NCBI GenBank assembly: GCA_022560025.1
Contig: JAFISE010000035.1
Location: forward strand, 62,001 to 126,000
DNA length: 64,000 nt
From: Stagonosporopsis chrysanthemi
Taxonomy: Eukaryota > Ascomycota > Dothideomycetes > Pleosporales > Didymellaceae
Direction of reading: 5' to 3'
The position numbers were made by a program, and so were the translations under genes. Of the stretch, positions 21,885-34,356 are shown in pieces. Numbering within the stretch: position 1 is the stretch's first letter; the number at the start of each line of letters is the position of its first letter. The notes under the pieces were generated by a model. The model saw only the letters and a list, made by a program, of their open reading frames with translations, was not told the origin of the DNA and did no database searches.

Positions 21885-24800
21885 CGTTCTTTCTATAGAG
21901 ACAGTACTACTAAATAGCTGAAGGACACTATCTTTGCTAAAGGCAGCCGCAACATCAAGTGCGGTCCGTTTCCCTTCATCTTCCGCCAAAGGGTCTAGCT
22001 ATCTTAACAACAACATCTGAAACCGAGCTAATGACGGCTCAATAGGTTTTCTATCGGGATCCAGGCGCCACAGACGGTCTAGGCAGTAATTGTTGTCTGT
22101 CTCCTGAGTTTCCTTCGCAGCTACGTGGAGCAAATTCTGGCCACTGTTGTCTCGCATGTACAGGTCTACTCCAGCGCGCTCAAACAAAGACAATGCTTCA
22201 GCGGCGTTAACTCGTTCACCTGACACGCTGATAGAAGAAAATAAACTCTTGTTCAGATTGAAAAAGGGGTTTCGCCCCGGCTATTTCTTGAGTTGATATC
22301 CAGACCACCTTCCAACAGCCTTGCGAACAAGACTCGCACCTTCACACTTGCGTAGAAAGCGAATGCTAACATGTGAAGACCAGTATTGCCGTCATTATCA
22401 ATAGAATGGGCACTGGCACCAGCCTCTAACAAGGCTTCAGCAGACTCTGCTGTGGTATGTAAGGCGGCGTGCTTGAGCGCCATGAGTAGTGGCGTCTTTC
22501 CTTGGTCATTGGCTTGGTTCACGAGGACTAGGTATAGCCGAGCCAAGCGCTTTATTGTCGACCAATTCTGCTCATCCATCTTGAGACGTTTGTTGCTAAG
22601 AAACATGTGGTGGAGGATGTTATTACCCAATGCGTCGACCGCCAATGGGTCAGCGCCACGACTACAAAGGCAGTCAAAGAAGGAAGGCATGGATGATGAG
22701 TACTCAGTATCAACTGCCGCCAACAAAGAATCGATCGGTTCATCTAGATTGTGATGATGGCAGGCCATGTGTAAGAGGGTTCGCCCTTGGGCGTCGCGAA
22801 TGTCTGTATCCAGACTATCCAGAGTGAGAATAGGATGTATCATGTTTCCCTGTCCAACTAGTTCATGCGCAGTGAGTAAGTCGTCAAGTGTGATTTTGGC
22901 AACACGTCCATCTCGAATTAGTTCCCTCACAGAGTCATCCTCCTCGACCTTAGAGTCCTCTTCCTCGATATCATTTGGAGTCCAACGTCGAAATGTGGCG
23001 AACGTGTTCGCACCAGCAGAGAGGAGTAGCTGCATAAGCTCTGCCGCGTCAAACCAGTGCTTAAATCCTGCGGCTTTCCCTTTGGAGTAGTTGTGTACCC
23101 TTTGGTCGAGTGCGATAAAATACAAAGGATACTCCTCAGCTAAAGGGACACCTCGGTCAGGATTAACAAATCTGCGTCGACCGAATGTTAGGTTTGAGCA
23201 GAGCGAAATCTCAAGTCTTCCGTTTGGGTCTACTCCAGCTGCAAGCAAAGCGTGCAAGACATCTGTGCGCCGTGAGCGCAGTGCCATGAAGACCGCGTCA
23301 GCTCTTTAGTAGAAGCTTGACCATTCCAAGGTCTCCCCCGGTACTGCAAGACATGTAACGCCAACATTGTCGCGCTCATTTGCATTGGCGCCGCTAGCTA
23401 CAAGAGCTCGAACAGCCTCCTTGTGGTAAGGGCCAACTTGTGCTTCGGAACCACCCAGCGCTATGTGCAGCGGTGTGCTTCCCAATTGATCTCTAGCATT
23501 AACATCTGCCCCCTTGGATACTAAGTACGGAATGGCGATGGCGACTTGCCACCAATGTTGGCTTTGAGCGAGTTCGTGCAATGCAGTCCTTCGCTGGATG
23601 ACTTCATTGCTGTTGGGTCCTGGTCCATAAGAGTATTCGTTGACGTTTACGTGAAACTTTTCCACCAATAAACGTAGCACGTCCATGTTAGGCGCGCCAC
23701 GTTGGACAGCAATGAGTAATAGGAACGATGTCTTGTTCATCAGTGCGTCCTGAGAGGTTGTGTCGAGGTCTGATCCGTTGTGCAAGCCAGGTTCCAATTT
23801 GTTACCGAAGGCATGCCAATGTCTTTGGCCAAGGTGTCTCTGCGATTCCAATTCACGACCTTCTCGACGAGCGCAGAATAGCCGAGACGAACGAGCATCT
23901 CTAACTGGACAAGCTCCTTACCCAAAAACGCCGATCTTGCGTTGAGCAATGACAGCAATGCGTCGTATTCTCGAGATCTCAGCAGATCCTCAACGGCCAA
24001 TGAAATGTCTAGTTTGCCATATTTGCTTGCCTCCTCAGCCACGGCTGTCTTTAATAACGCCCTCTGCAGCGAGACAACCGGACCAGAAAATTCTGCGGAG
24101 CTTACAGACTCCGGTTCTTTGATGTTGAATCCCTCTACACGTGCTCTGAAAAAGCACCCGAGGGTGTACTTAGAGCCTTAGCGAGCAGCCTCCGTAAAGG
24201 CGACCTTGGATAGGAAGTCACCGCCACCAATAAGACCTGTTCTGTCGCAGCCGCTTTGCAGGAGCATCTCGATGAGCTCTTCCAGCCTCGTGGTGTCGTT
24301 GTTATCACCGTGTCTCCGTGACTATTTGGCTATCGATAGCCCAGGGCGAGAGATGTCGTCAATAGTAAGTCCCCCAGCGCTGCCGTTGACTTCAGTGTCA
24401 GCGGAGTGGCGGTCATGGGACCATAGCTTCTGCTCTTTATCAAATTCTGAGCAAGCTAACCACAGAGACTTGTTCTTGGCATCAGCCCCAGCATCAATCA
24501 GCAGTCGCACAGATTCAGGTACTCCCGATCGACAAGCGTGGTACAGCGGCGAACGGCCTGTCTTGTCTTGCGTATCAATGGATTTCTTGCAAGATCCGAT
24601 CAGCAAACCGACAACGTTACTCTGCCTGGCACGAGAAGCGAAATGGAGAGCTGTAAGGCCATCGTTCGTCCGCCGATCTGGATCAGCTCCCGCATCGAGT
24701 AGCTTTTTGGTGACAGACTCGGAGACTGTGCTAGCCAGATGTAGAGCGGTCAGACCATCAATATCACATTGATTGATATCTTTGCATTTTGTGATAACGA

Positions 24801-27800
24801 AATCGAGCATCCCCAGGGCTCCGAACCTTGGTGCAAGGGTCCGTGACCCGTCGCGGCAGAGCTTAGTAGCTGACAGCGTGTGAAGTACTATCCTTCTCAG
24901 ATTGTTGCCCGTGTTGATATCCAAGCCCAATTTTAGTAAGCGCTCCCAAAGATGCAAGGAGTCATGTCTGTGGAGCGAGTCTAAAGCGTCGGACCGAAGG
25001 GCCAACTCATGAAGTAAGATATTTCCGCCATAGTCCACGCAATGAACATCCAATCCTAGGCTCACAAGATAGTCCAACTTGGCACAACTCAGTGTCTCCG
25101 AGAGCGTCATTGAAACAAGACCGCGGGAGGATACAGCATGATGAAGCAACTTCCCCTTGTAATCGCGTATGTGAAGGTCTGCTCCTCGGCCAAGCAAGTA
25201 CTTTATCTGTGACATATCAGATACGTCTCGGCGTGTATTACGCCGAATTGCTCTTGCAAGTAGCGAGGTTCCTGAGTGATCTTGCGCATTGACGTCCGCT
25301 TCAAAGCTTAACAAGAGATCAAGGATCGCGAATTTATCTCGACCGTCTAACCGTAATGCCAGCAGCGGCGAAGTACCCAAATTATCACGCTCATTAGGGT
25401 CGGTACCCGCTTCTAGAAGCGCTCTGACGATTGAGATATTACCAGCGTGCGACGACAAGGCAAGATGCAACGGGCCCTCACCATTGACATCCTTGATGCT
25501 CATATCTGGGCGATATTCCAGGAGTTTAAGAACTCCATCCTTGTGGTAGCCGGTCAACATCCTGAGTAGCGGAGTTTTGCCGTCAGATCGTAGGTTCTGG
25601 TTGATGTTCGCGTGTCCCTCTTCGAGTAGTAGAACTATTGTTTCCGACAAGCTGGCGCCATGTAAAGGGGTGCATCCTTCGTTGTCAACTGCGTTCGCAT
25701 TGGCACCAGATTGCAGCAATAGTCTGGTAAGGGTGGGGCTGTTGACAGCGGAATGTAGAGCAGTACGACCACGTGGGGTACGGAAGTCAATGGACACTCC
25801 TTTACTCGTAAGAGCCTCAACAATTTTCTGCAGAACACCAGCATCTGCCTTATCGGTCTCGTAAGCGCCTCATTTGTGTTCACCACGTAATGCATGGAGC
25901 GCAGTGTAGCCGATACTCTCGTCCGTACCGGTGGGTCCCATACGGACGGCACCAACACTGCCCCGACAGACAGGTTCATAGGCTGAGCTCCAGCTTCGAG
26001 AAGACAAAAGATCAAGTCGGAATCCAGGCGCATGCAGGCGTGATAAAGTATAGTGTCCCCTCGCACTTTTGCATTAGCATCCACACCAGGGTGATGCAGC
26101 AGACGTTGGACTAGCTTGATATGTCCCTTTTCAGCTGACCAGGCTAAAGCGCGATGAACAATATCGAAATCTTTGATGAAAGGCAGGAACGCTTCCAAAG
26201 CTTCTAGATGATCATTCTTACATCCATACTATGGTGCGTTAGTCAGAAATGTCCACCATAGGAGATAGTTTATTTACCATAAGGAGGGTATGACCTCGGG
26301 TGACTGGAGAATTACCGCACCATCTTCCAGGATCCTCGCGTGCTTTTGGAGTCAAGGGGTCAACACCAGCCTGAAGGAGGGCACGCACAACACCAGCATG
26401 ATTGTTGCTCGCTGCTTCGTGCAAAGGCTTTAGGCCTCTGACCTTCTCGTCTACATCGGGATCCGCACCAGATCGGAGTGGCAAGTCGATCACTTCTACG
26501 TGACCTAAAGCCACTGCCCACCAAAGAGGGGTTTTGCCGAGATGATCGACTGTGTCCACATTACTGCTTCCAATCTTCAAATACTTGACAAACTCTATCA
26601 GCCCGAATCGAACCGCAATGTGCACGGCCAAAACCATCTTGATGTCTTCCGTGTCCTTTGACCAATGAAACTTGAGCCAGGCCGTGCTATGTGATGGATT
26701 TGCAAAGAATTGATCCAAGGCAGTATTTATGCCATCCTGGGGGAAGCCAGCACTGCACGACTTTTCTACGTGGAAGTGCCAGAAGGCTGCAGCGTATGTA
26801 TAAAAAGGGTACTGTAACTTGACTGATTGGTCGCTAATGAGCATGTTGGAAGAGCGGGCATCAATGCTACCGCGTCCCATATGCTTATCTACCATGGATG
26901 CATCATCAGAGTCATGGCTGTCGATCCCGTTTAAAGTGGTGGCCATGCTGTCCAAGCAGCCAGCTCGCAGATACTGGACGCATGTTAGAGCCAGACACGC
27001 ATGTGTTCCGCCGAAGCTTGACATTGGACATCCGCTGTTGTACTTGAGTCCATTCCTATTTTTTAGGTATTCCGTGAAAGAATGATGGATGACACAGACA
27101 GTCTCGTTAGATAGGACCTCGAGCAATGGACCCGCAGCGGTGCGTACCAGGTCTTTGGCTGCATGTAATTCCAAAGTTCCATTTCGATTGCGAAAGTAGC
27201 TAGTGCGTACAATCTCCGCAAGTTCAATCAGTCTAGTGGGCGTGTAGCGTGAGTGACCCATTGAAGTATGAGGGATTGGATGTCTTTAGAGACCCCCGAC
27301 CGATCTGCATGTTGTCGCAATAGTTTGGTATACATGGCATACAGATCGACGGGCAGCGCCATCAAAACTGCTTCAGGGCTGGCTCCAGGCTCAAGGAACG
27401 CATCGATGGCAAGCTTGGCGTACAGGAAGATTCCATTGGCATGGCCCGGAATGGCCTTTCGAACCAAGATTTGATCGGCTTCCGAGAGCCTAGACGATCG
27501 GAGCCCAGAATCGACGTAGGTGGCGATATCAAAATCAACCAAGTCTTCTTCCAAGCGAAAATGCAAAATGTTCAGCGTTCGAAGCGAGCTCCCAATGAGA
27601 GGCGTGGGCCGACTCGTAATGATAACTTTGACTTGTCCGCGCATACTATCGCCGAAACTTGCGAGCGACTGAAGAAAGTCATCATTACCTTGATCCATCT
27701 CATCAAGCGCATCCGCAACACAAAAGATACGGCCTGAAAAGGTTCGCAGTGATAGTCGTAGACAGCTCCACATATCTTCCATCGATAAACTCTCCAGATA

Positions 27801-27960
27801 CTGCTTGTCACCCATGATGGCCTTCAGTGCCTTTTGCAGGGGTGGGGAGTAGTCAATGACCTGGTCAAGCCAATCACGTATCAATGCCTGTGGTTTACTG
27901 GTTCGTTCAGTCCTACAGCTTGTTGTCAGGCGATGTTTGCAACAAATTCATATATATTTT
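21885..27960 (-). pseudogene. Decayed NACHT-ankyrin (fungal NLR-type) gene
   Basis: Reading right to left, a NACHT domain is visible from about 27,960, with Walker B-like FCVADALDEMD and an ITSRP motif. A WVTHATRP segment marks its end, and then about 20 ankyrin repeats run to the repeat boundary. The N-terminal effector part and the P-loop are absent: the frame fades just upstream of KPQALIRDWLDQ, next to the CAP gene. A real intron remains at about 26,229-26,276 (GTAAAT...CTAAC...TAG). Frameshifts occur near 27,235, 25,845, 23,800 and 22,260 (a poly-T run). In-frame stops lie at 24,322-24,324, 24,178-24,180, 23,306-23,308 and 21,999-22,001; each could be a mutated CAG or CAA. Homologues act in self/non-self recognition. 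This copy cannot make a full protein. Confidence 0.85.
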
Positions 27961-28076
27961 TATTGCAGCATGCTATTAGAAGACATAAAGTTCAAGATCA
28001 GATGCGATCAGACATTGTATAGAAGCGCAGACAAAGAGCAAAAGAATGTGTGGTTCAACATCTTTGAGTACGAAGT

Positions 28077-28958
28077 TCAGTCAGTCCACTTGCCTAGATT
28101 CGTCGTAGACAACGGCCGACCAAGGTTGATCGCAATAGAGCCGCCAATGCCACCGCCGGAAGCGTAGTTGCAGACAGTGTATTTGTTCGAGCTTGAAGTT
28201 ACGCCACCGATTTTCATCTTCGTACCACAATCGACAGAAGCACAACCGACCATTGTATTCCCTTTCCACAGCAACGTTGTGAGTTCAACGGCACCAGGAA
28301 GCAAACTAACAGAAAGGCTGGCAAGTCCAGACCACGGCACCGCGGGAAATTCCTTCTTGTACCATACTTCGGTAATGGCTGCAGTGACGTTGAAAGCGTC
28401 TCCAGCAGTGACGTAGAGGTTCTGTTTTTGAGTGACTCCCACGGGAAGGAAAGGAACGTAGTTGCAAGTGCTCGCAGCAAGACGAGCGTTGGCTTCGCAA
28501 GAAGCGTCCCAAGTGAGCGGTGGAGCACCATGGTTTGCGCGAGCAGCGTTATGATGATACAAAATTGCGGCCTGGTAGGAGGCACCGACAGAAAGAAAGG
28601 CCTGTGCGGTCCCGGTAACACGGCCTCCATTGGAAGGGGATGTAGTCGTCGGCTTGACAACTAAAGTCGTACTGGACGTGGACTGAGGTTTTGTCGTAGT
28701 CTGACTGGTAGAGGTAGGTTTCCATGTCGGCAGAGGTGGAGGCACCAACTTTGACGAAGAAGTGATCGGGGAGGGTTGACCAGCGAGTCCTCCTGTTGTG
28801 GGTGTGGGAAGGCATGTAGAAGCCTGCTTTGTCACGGTGATCGTAGCAGTAACCGTAGCCTTCCCACCAAGACCCAGGTTCAGATCCAGTAGCTGGGGCT
28901 TTGGCCACGCCAAAACGCTTGCTATCAAGCCGGAAGTGAGGAAGATGGAAGACTTCAT
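28077..28958 (-). CDS. Secreted CAP/SCP-domain (PR-1-like) protein
   Basis: Single-exon frame of 293 residues. Residues 1-17 form a signal peptide (MKSSIFLTSGLIASVLA). Residues 50-115 are Ser/Thr/Pro-rich, like an O-glycosylated linker. From about residue 125 comes a CAP domain, with a helix containing YHHNAARANHGAPPLTWD and a following cysteine pair region (SCEANARLAASTC). Family members are extracellular, and several bind sterols or fatty acids; a substrate cannot be assigned here. A later CAP signature that usually includes the second histidine is weak, so a divergent active groove is possible. The gene runs toward the truncated NACHT pseudogene and looks intact. Confidence 0.85.
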   Translation of the reverse strand: MKSSIFLTSGLIASVLAWPKPQLLDLNLGLGGKATVTATITVTKQASTCLPTPTTGGLAGQPSPITSSSKLVPPPLPTWKPTSTSQTTTKPQSTSSTTLVVKPTTTSPSNGGRVTGTAQAFLSVGASYQAAILYHHNAARANHGAPPLTWDASCEANARLAASTCNYVPFLPVGVTQKQNLYVTAGDAFNVTAAITEVWYKKEFPAVPWSGLASLSVSLLPGAVELTTLLWKGNTMVGCASVDCGTKMKIGGVTSSSNKYTVCNYASGGGIGGSIAINLGRPLSTTNLGKWTD

Positions 28959-31435
28959 TGTGACTAGTTACAAGTGTAGATAGCCTGTAGTTGCTGGGAT
29001 AATGCTCGGTGGAGAGAATCATCCATCTGTTCTTATAGACAGACATTCATTGCCAAGGAGTGTATTGTCGTGGTCAGCCTGACCAAGATAGCTGTTCCTC
29101 GGACGTGTACGATGCCGGCATATCGACGGTGGCGCATCTACAACAAAGAGGGCTCGACTGTTAATCGTGAGGCATTACCGCTTGCGGTAGCACGCCTCCC
29201 AGTGCACTCATAGAACAAAATCAGGTAGTGGTGATAAAAATGGTGGGGATGGTGCTGAAGGTACGGAAGACAGACATTAGTGCACCTGGGCAAATGACCG
29301 CCCTGTCGAGCTAGCCCGGATTCGAACAGCGGCCAAGAGGCACTTACATCTAAACTCGCAAGTGTCGAAAGTGAACGGCGACGCGTTTCTGTACCAATGA
29401 ATACTTTCTTTTTTTTGATACCTACCATTGATACCCGTCGAATCTCGTTAGCGCCATGCCTCTATGTCTCCCGAGTCAATCAGGAGAGCTCGAGATTCAC
29501 AAGTGCTATACCAAACACATGAGGCGTTTGAAGCAAAACTCAAGCAAGCAATCGTATCTTAATGAGGTGAATATGTATGAGTCTTACATTGTTACCACAA
29601 ATTCTCACATCCAAAGTGTACTTTGACTTCTGCTTGTGATGGAATTCAGATTTTGCGTGCTATGGAAGCCTAGGTGCTGAAGATACTGGTCGATCATGGT
29701 AATGTTGCGGCCTGACAGCGCTACTCCAGAGAGCAGCCATTCATAGAAGATTGATCAACGATGATGGCATGATTCTGTTGACACCACGTGTTGCAGATTC
29801 ATATAGTTGACACGTTGTGTCCAAGATATCGCTTAACGCTTGAGAGGCTTCAATAGAGACAACCGTTTGCGGAAAAAAAACATCCTGATTTGGTCAACCA
29901 TCGCATTTTGTGATGGATTGGTAGAAGATCGGCAACCCTTCCGGACCTGATCGTCGAAACTATACCCAACACAGCAGAAGCAAAACCCACGCAGTTGGCA
30001 CATCGCCGTCTAGAAACAATGCGCAAGAACACTACTCGTGGGCCAAGTATAGCATCGAGTTCACAATTGACGGCTCGACCCAATCTTTGATCTCCTTGAT
30101 GCCGGGAGCTGGAATCCAACCATGGCGAATTGTGATCGTGGGAAATTTAATAGTTCCAAGCATTTTTATCATGTGTGTGCTGTGACCGCTGCTCTTGTCC
30201 GTATGTCGGTGCTGTCGACGGCGGCGATAAATAATCAAAGTGCTTCTAAACCTGTGTGCCTTGATTGAAGTCCGCATTCTTGGACATCTTACTCGCGGTC
30301 ATCCCCAACGGACCGATGTTTATGTCGGTGCTTGTTGAAATGAATGGACCGCCCTACGTCCGGTAAGCTAGGACTGATTGGCTAACCACAGCTCACAACC
30401 AATCAGAAGTAAGCCTTGCTCTAGCGCACCAAATTTAGGGAGGTTTATCCATTTTGAAAACTAGCATATACCTATAGTCAGGCTGTTGTCCTACCTGCAT
30501 CTTCTGTGGACTGTAGTGTATAGCGCATACTCTCGTCGCTCTCCTTCACGGCGGCTCCCACATAATTTCCACAATCAAGAAGGCGTCTAGCCATCTGGTG
30601 TCATTGCGGCAGGATTCTATCGTCATACAATGATTTGACGTTAGGCGCTTAGATGTCTTGCGGGTATGCAGGTCTAGCCTACACATTGATACGCAATCTG
30701 CCAAACGAACAAAATAAGGCATTCATCTAGCCCTAGATGCAGGTGAGATGGTGGAAAATCAAGAGATTCTGGCCATGAAGTGCCGTGTTAATTCGTTAGT
30801 ATTCCGCCAGGATGGGCGTTCTTGAGAACTCGTGTGACGGCCAGAGGAGTAACTGGAGCAATTTGATGACTCTGTGTTTAATGATTCACGAGGGTATACT
30901 TAAAATGGTGGATAATGCAGTGACAGTCGATTGGCTTGGCGACGAGCGTTGTATCTGGGCTTGGCCTGCGTAGGGAAAGGTGCTGGCCATATTTACAGTC
31001 CTCTATTGCATAGTAGGTCGATATTACACTAAGAGACTCTCTCGTGTTCGATTTCCAATGCACAGCTATTTAGAAAGACTGTGACTCCACTACCGAGTGG
31101 ACATAGGCAGTAATCGCAAAGGCACTAGACTGGCAATGGCACGGTGCTCGCAATAGTGGCGCCGCGATTTGGTGAGGACTACACAGCCTTGAACATGCGA
31201 AATACACGAGATTGTGGTTCTCCTGGTAGCTGGTAAGCCCTCGCTCGCATTCCGCTTCTCAAACTTTGCTCACTGTCATCGAAAAGACAAGCTCGGAAAA
31301 TAAAGCAACAGTCACGCAGTACAGCTAGGTAACATGTAAGAATACCGTGCAGTGTTGCTTGTATTTTTTTGTACTCCATCTTGCTATGGGCTGAGCAAAA
31401 GTCATGAAACTCCACTTCCTCAACAATTTTCGCAA
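28959..31435. other. Gene-poor interval
   Basis: Only short unconvincing frames. Two CCAAT-type boxes of opposite orientation lie near 30,378-30,405 (GATTGG and CCAATC), which suggests a former or unassigned promoter. Near 29,645-29,720 a plus-strand stretch (VLKILVDHGN) faintly resembles an ankyrin repeat but has stops. No RNA gene could be supported. Confidence 0.4.
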
Positions 31436-32470
31436 ATGCTCTCCTGGACCCATTCATCGTTGTTCCTTATGTTATCGCGTGCCACCTCACAGCCAACGCT
31501 CAAGGCTCGTGCGATCCATCGATTTCAGAAAGACAACTTGGTTGAAAATATCGCGGTCAGAGACAACGGCAATCTATTGGCCACTGTGACGGATAGACCG
31601 AAGCTGCATGGGATCCACCCATTCGACGCATCTAGAAAGCTCGTACACTCGTTCTCTGGATATAAGAGCCTGCTTGGCATCACTGAAGCACTGCCCAGGA
31701 TCTTTAGACTATGGTTTGCTTCTGGTTGGTTGTAAGTATTGTTCAGCCTATTAGGAGCGGCCTTGAAGTAGTGTGCTAGACTAGAGGGGGCCAATACGTT
31801 TTGCTGGTCACCAATAGACCCCGGACGCTGGGCGGCACGGAAGGTCGACTTTACCGCTCGCGAAGCACCAGCAATCTCCTAAAATGGTGACTTATCTGAT
31901 GCTGGTCTCTTGAACCGTATGCCAACACTAAACAGAGGAAACGGCATCATCTTGGTGGGCGACTCAGTGAAGAGCGAGGTTTACGGTGTCGACGTCCTGG
32001 AAGGCGAGCATTGTGTAGAACTGAAGCACAAACTGTTCCCGTCGCCAGCCAATGCAGTGATCTCAATCGGTATAAATCACATCAAGTACAAGGACGGCTG
32101 TCTGTACTTTATCAACACCATTCGCACCTCTCTTGGCGTTGTGCAAATCAACCCAATCTATGGGAGAGCTATCGGTTGACCCACTATTATCAGTAACACG
32201 ACCTTTGGCGACGATTTAGCGCTCGATAAGAATTGGGTCTAACGTTGCAGTCAATCACAAGGATACCTTGGTCCGACTCATGACAATGGAACTCAAGAAC
32301 CAGTTGCAGATGGCGCGAATTCTGCACTGCTTCCTGACCTTACGGGTGCAACCTTTGCACAAACACACAGCGATAAAAACATAGTCTATGTTACTACAAG
32401 AGGTGGAATATCAAATTCAGTAAATGGGTTGTATACAGAAGGAGGCAAGATTGTCGCTATCAGCCTTTAA
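31436..32470 (+). pseudogene. Decayed SMP-30/gluconolactonase-like beta-propeller gene
   Basis: The start at 31,436 gives a short hydrophobic leader, then RAIHRFQKDNLVENIAVRDN, typical of fungal secreted six-bladed propeller proteins related to SMP-30. Homologous-looking segments continue in other frames: KVDFTAREAPAIS at about 31,840-31,880, GIILVGDSVKSEVYGVDVL at about 31,950-32,000, and a C-terminal stretch with HSDKNIVYVTTRGG ending at a natural TAA (32,468-32,470). The frame breaks between about 31,700 and 31,900, and stops lie at 32,177-32,179 and about 32,240. The order of blades is preserved, so this is one gene broken by point changes and small indels. The family call is from motif memory and is tentative. 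Confidence 0.55.
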
Positions 32471-34356
32471 ACCTACAAAGTATATAGAATGAAATCTTGG
32501 TCATTCATGGGATAGGCCTTGGCTTTAGATCGCCATTCTGCTTGTAGAGATCTTGAGTATTGGAAAAGATGGACTTTCGTAAGCTGAAGCTGAACGACGC
32601 AGTAAGACATTGAGATTTGAAAACCCAAATGCACCGACAAACTTATACATGAGCCATATGTTGCAGCTGTGATGTTTTTGTCTCTATAGCTACATCACTT
32701 CTTGACAGAGAAACCGGTATTGATGTACATTCCATGACCACAATTGGAGAAAACGTGTCCCTTCAGCAGTAGCGGAGCAGTCGCATCTGTATCGCCTAGC
32801 CATCGAAGTGTCTGGTGCACCTCATCAATTTGCCTGCACGACCAAAGCCTCGGATTTTGATTCGAGTTACTGACATCAGAGCAGTACTACTACAATCCCA
32901 ATCGGTGCAAAATTATTCGGAAATTGGACGTCCGTCATCGGTGACAGCCTGCATAGCCACAAATGGCGCATCCGTCCGGGTGCTGTGATTGGGTCACCCG
33001 GGAAGGGAAAATCGCTCAAGCCACATATTGATACCTCCCAAAATCTTAAATTGACAGAGTCGAAGACGAAGCCTCGACAAGCTCTGCGAAGATGCTTTAT
33101 CAATGGAGCTGCAAACCACAGCGCATGATTTGCTGTGCCCACCTGAGCATTGGTGACAAGCGCGCTCCATGGTGCATTCGCTGCTGAGAAGCCCCTTCCA
33201 TTAGGAATCAACCTGGCATGTTCTCCGTCATATCTCTGGCTGCAGATCCCTACAGTTCAAAGCAAACAGCTGGGATTGAGTTCTTGGGGGCACCCTTGCG
33301 TTACGAGGCTGACTGCCTGCAAAACACAGGCATACGCGTCCCCACGATCTCAAGCTCCACTTGGGCCCTTTGCTGTTTCCGGTCCGGGGATGTAGCTGTA
33401 ACTTTGACGCCCGTGCAGAATCCCAGGTGCTCAGAGCTCTTGCATGTGCCTTTCGATGTTGTTGAAGACCGCAGATATTAACAATGGGTGAGCGGAGGAC
33501 ACTTTGTTCAGCTACAGCGTATTCATAATGTGGAATCGAATCAATTCTTCAGTCGAGTTCAGCACAGCGTTCTCTAAACAGATAATTGTGCTGAAGTTGA
33601 GATACATTCTTTGGGCCCCTGGATGATCCATACCGCAACCGGCTGCTGTACCGCGGAGTTTGAGATCCCACAAATCGGCCTCGTGAACCAAGCGCTAAAG
33701 CATTCGCCTGTTCTGCCTCGTATGGTAATAATCTCTAATAAAACACGCAGCTCTCAAAACTCAAGCCACGCAGGCTGAGATGTCTTTTGCAAAAAAAAGT
33801 TCACTGCTCAGTAACATTGAGGTGCGTTACATCGCAAGACATCTGCCAAGCAACCGCGCGAACAAAGACTTTGTACGCTCGCTTCAGGTACACCGGGACG
33901 TCGGCGTCAGTGCCACAGAACACATGGCCGCTGCCCTATCTCGACCTGCGCCACACATCTCATGCGCCATATAATAGTTATCCTTGATTGTCTTCAGCCG
34001 CAGGCCCAGAGAGAGGTTGGCTACTTCCGGCGCACACTACGACGGACTAGGAGTGTTCAGGCGCGGAAGACGTGTGGCGTTGGGATATGGGGCGCGGGCT
34101 TTGTAAGTGCGTTGTTACAGTCACCTTGGTGGGCCAGAATCAGGGGATGAAGTCGGGTGGGTAAAGTGCTATGATTAGATTACCTTACTATTTGGACTAA
34201 GTTACTGTTTGGCAGTAATAGTGTGTTGGGCTGAGAGTCTTATATGCTGCGTACTCCATTGCAGACTTGATGCTCCAACCGTGTTTAGTGGTCTTCTTGT
34301 GTGCCTTTGTTTCTTATTCACTCTGTGCAGCATCCGTTGCACATTACAACCTCATC
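32471..34356. other. Gene-poor interval
   Basis: No convincing gene. Plus-strand frames at 33,150-33,481 contain a cysteine-bearing peptide (ADCLQNTGIRVPTIS) that I cannot place. The last 100-150 bp form the promoter and 5' leader of the next gene. Confidence 0.35.

Noticed and set aside
29295..29345. tRNA-like T-loop (GTTCGAATCC on the minus strand)
   Set aside because: No matching acceptor stem, D-arm or anticodon arm could be folded around it.
29645..29720. Ankyrin-like scrap on the plus strand
   Set aside because: Too short and interrupted by stops; it may be chance.
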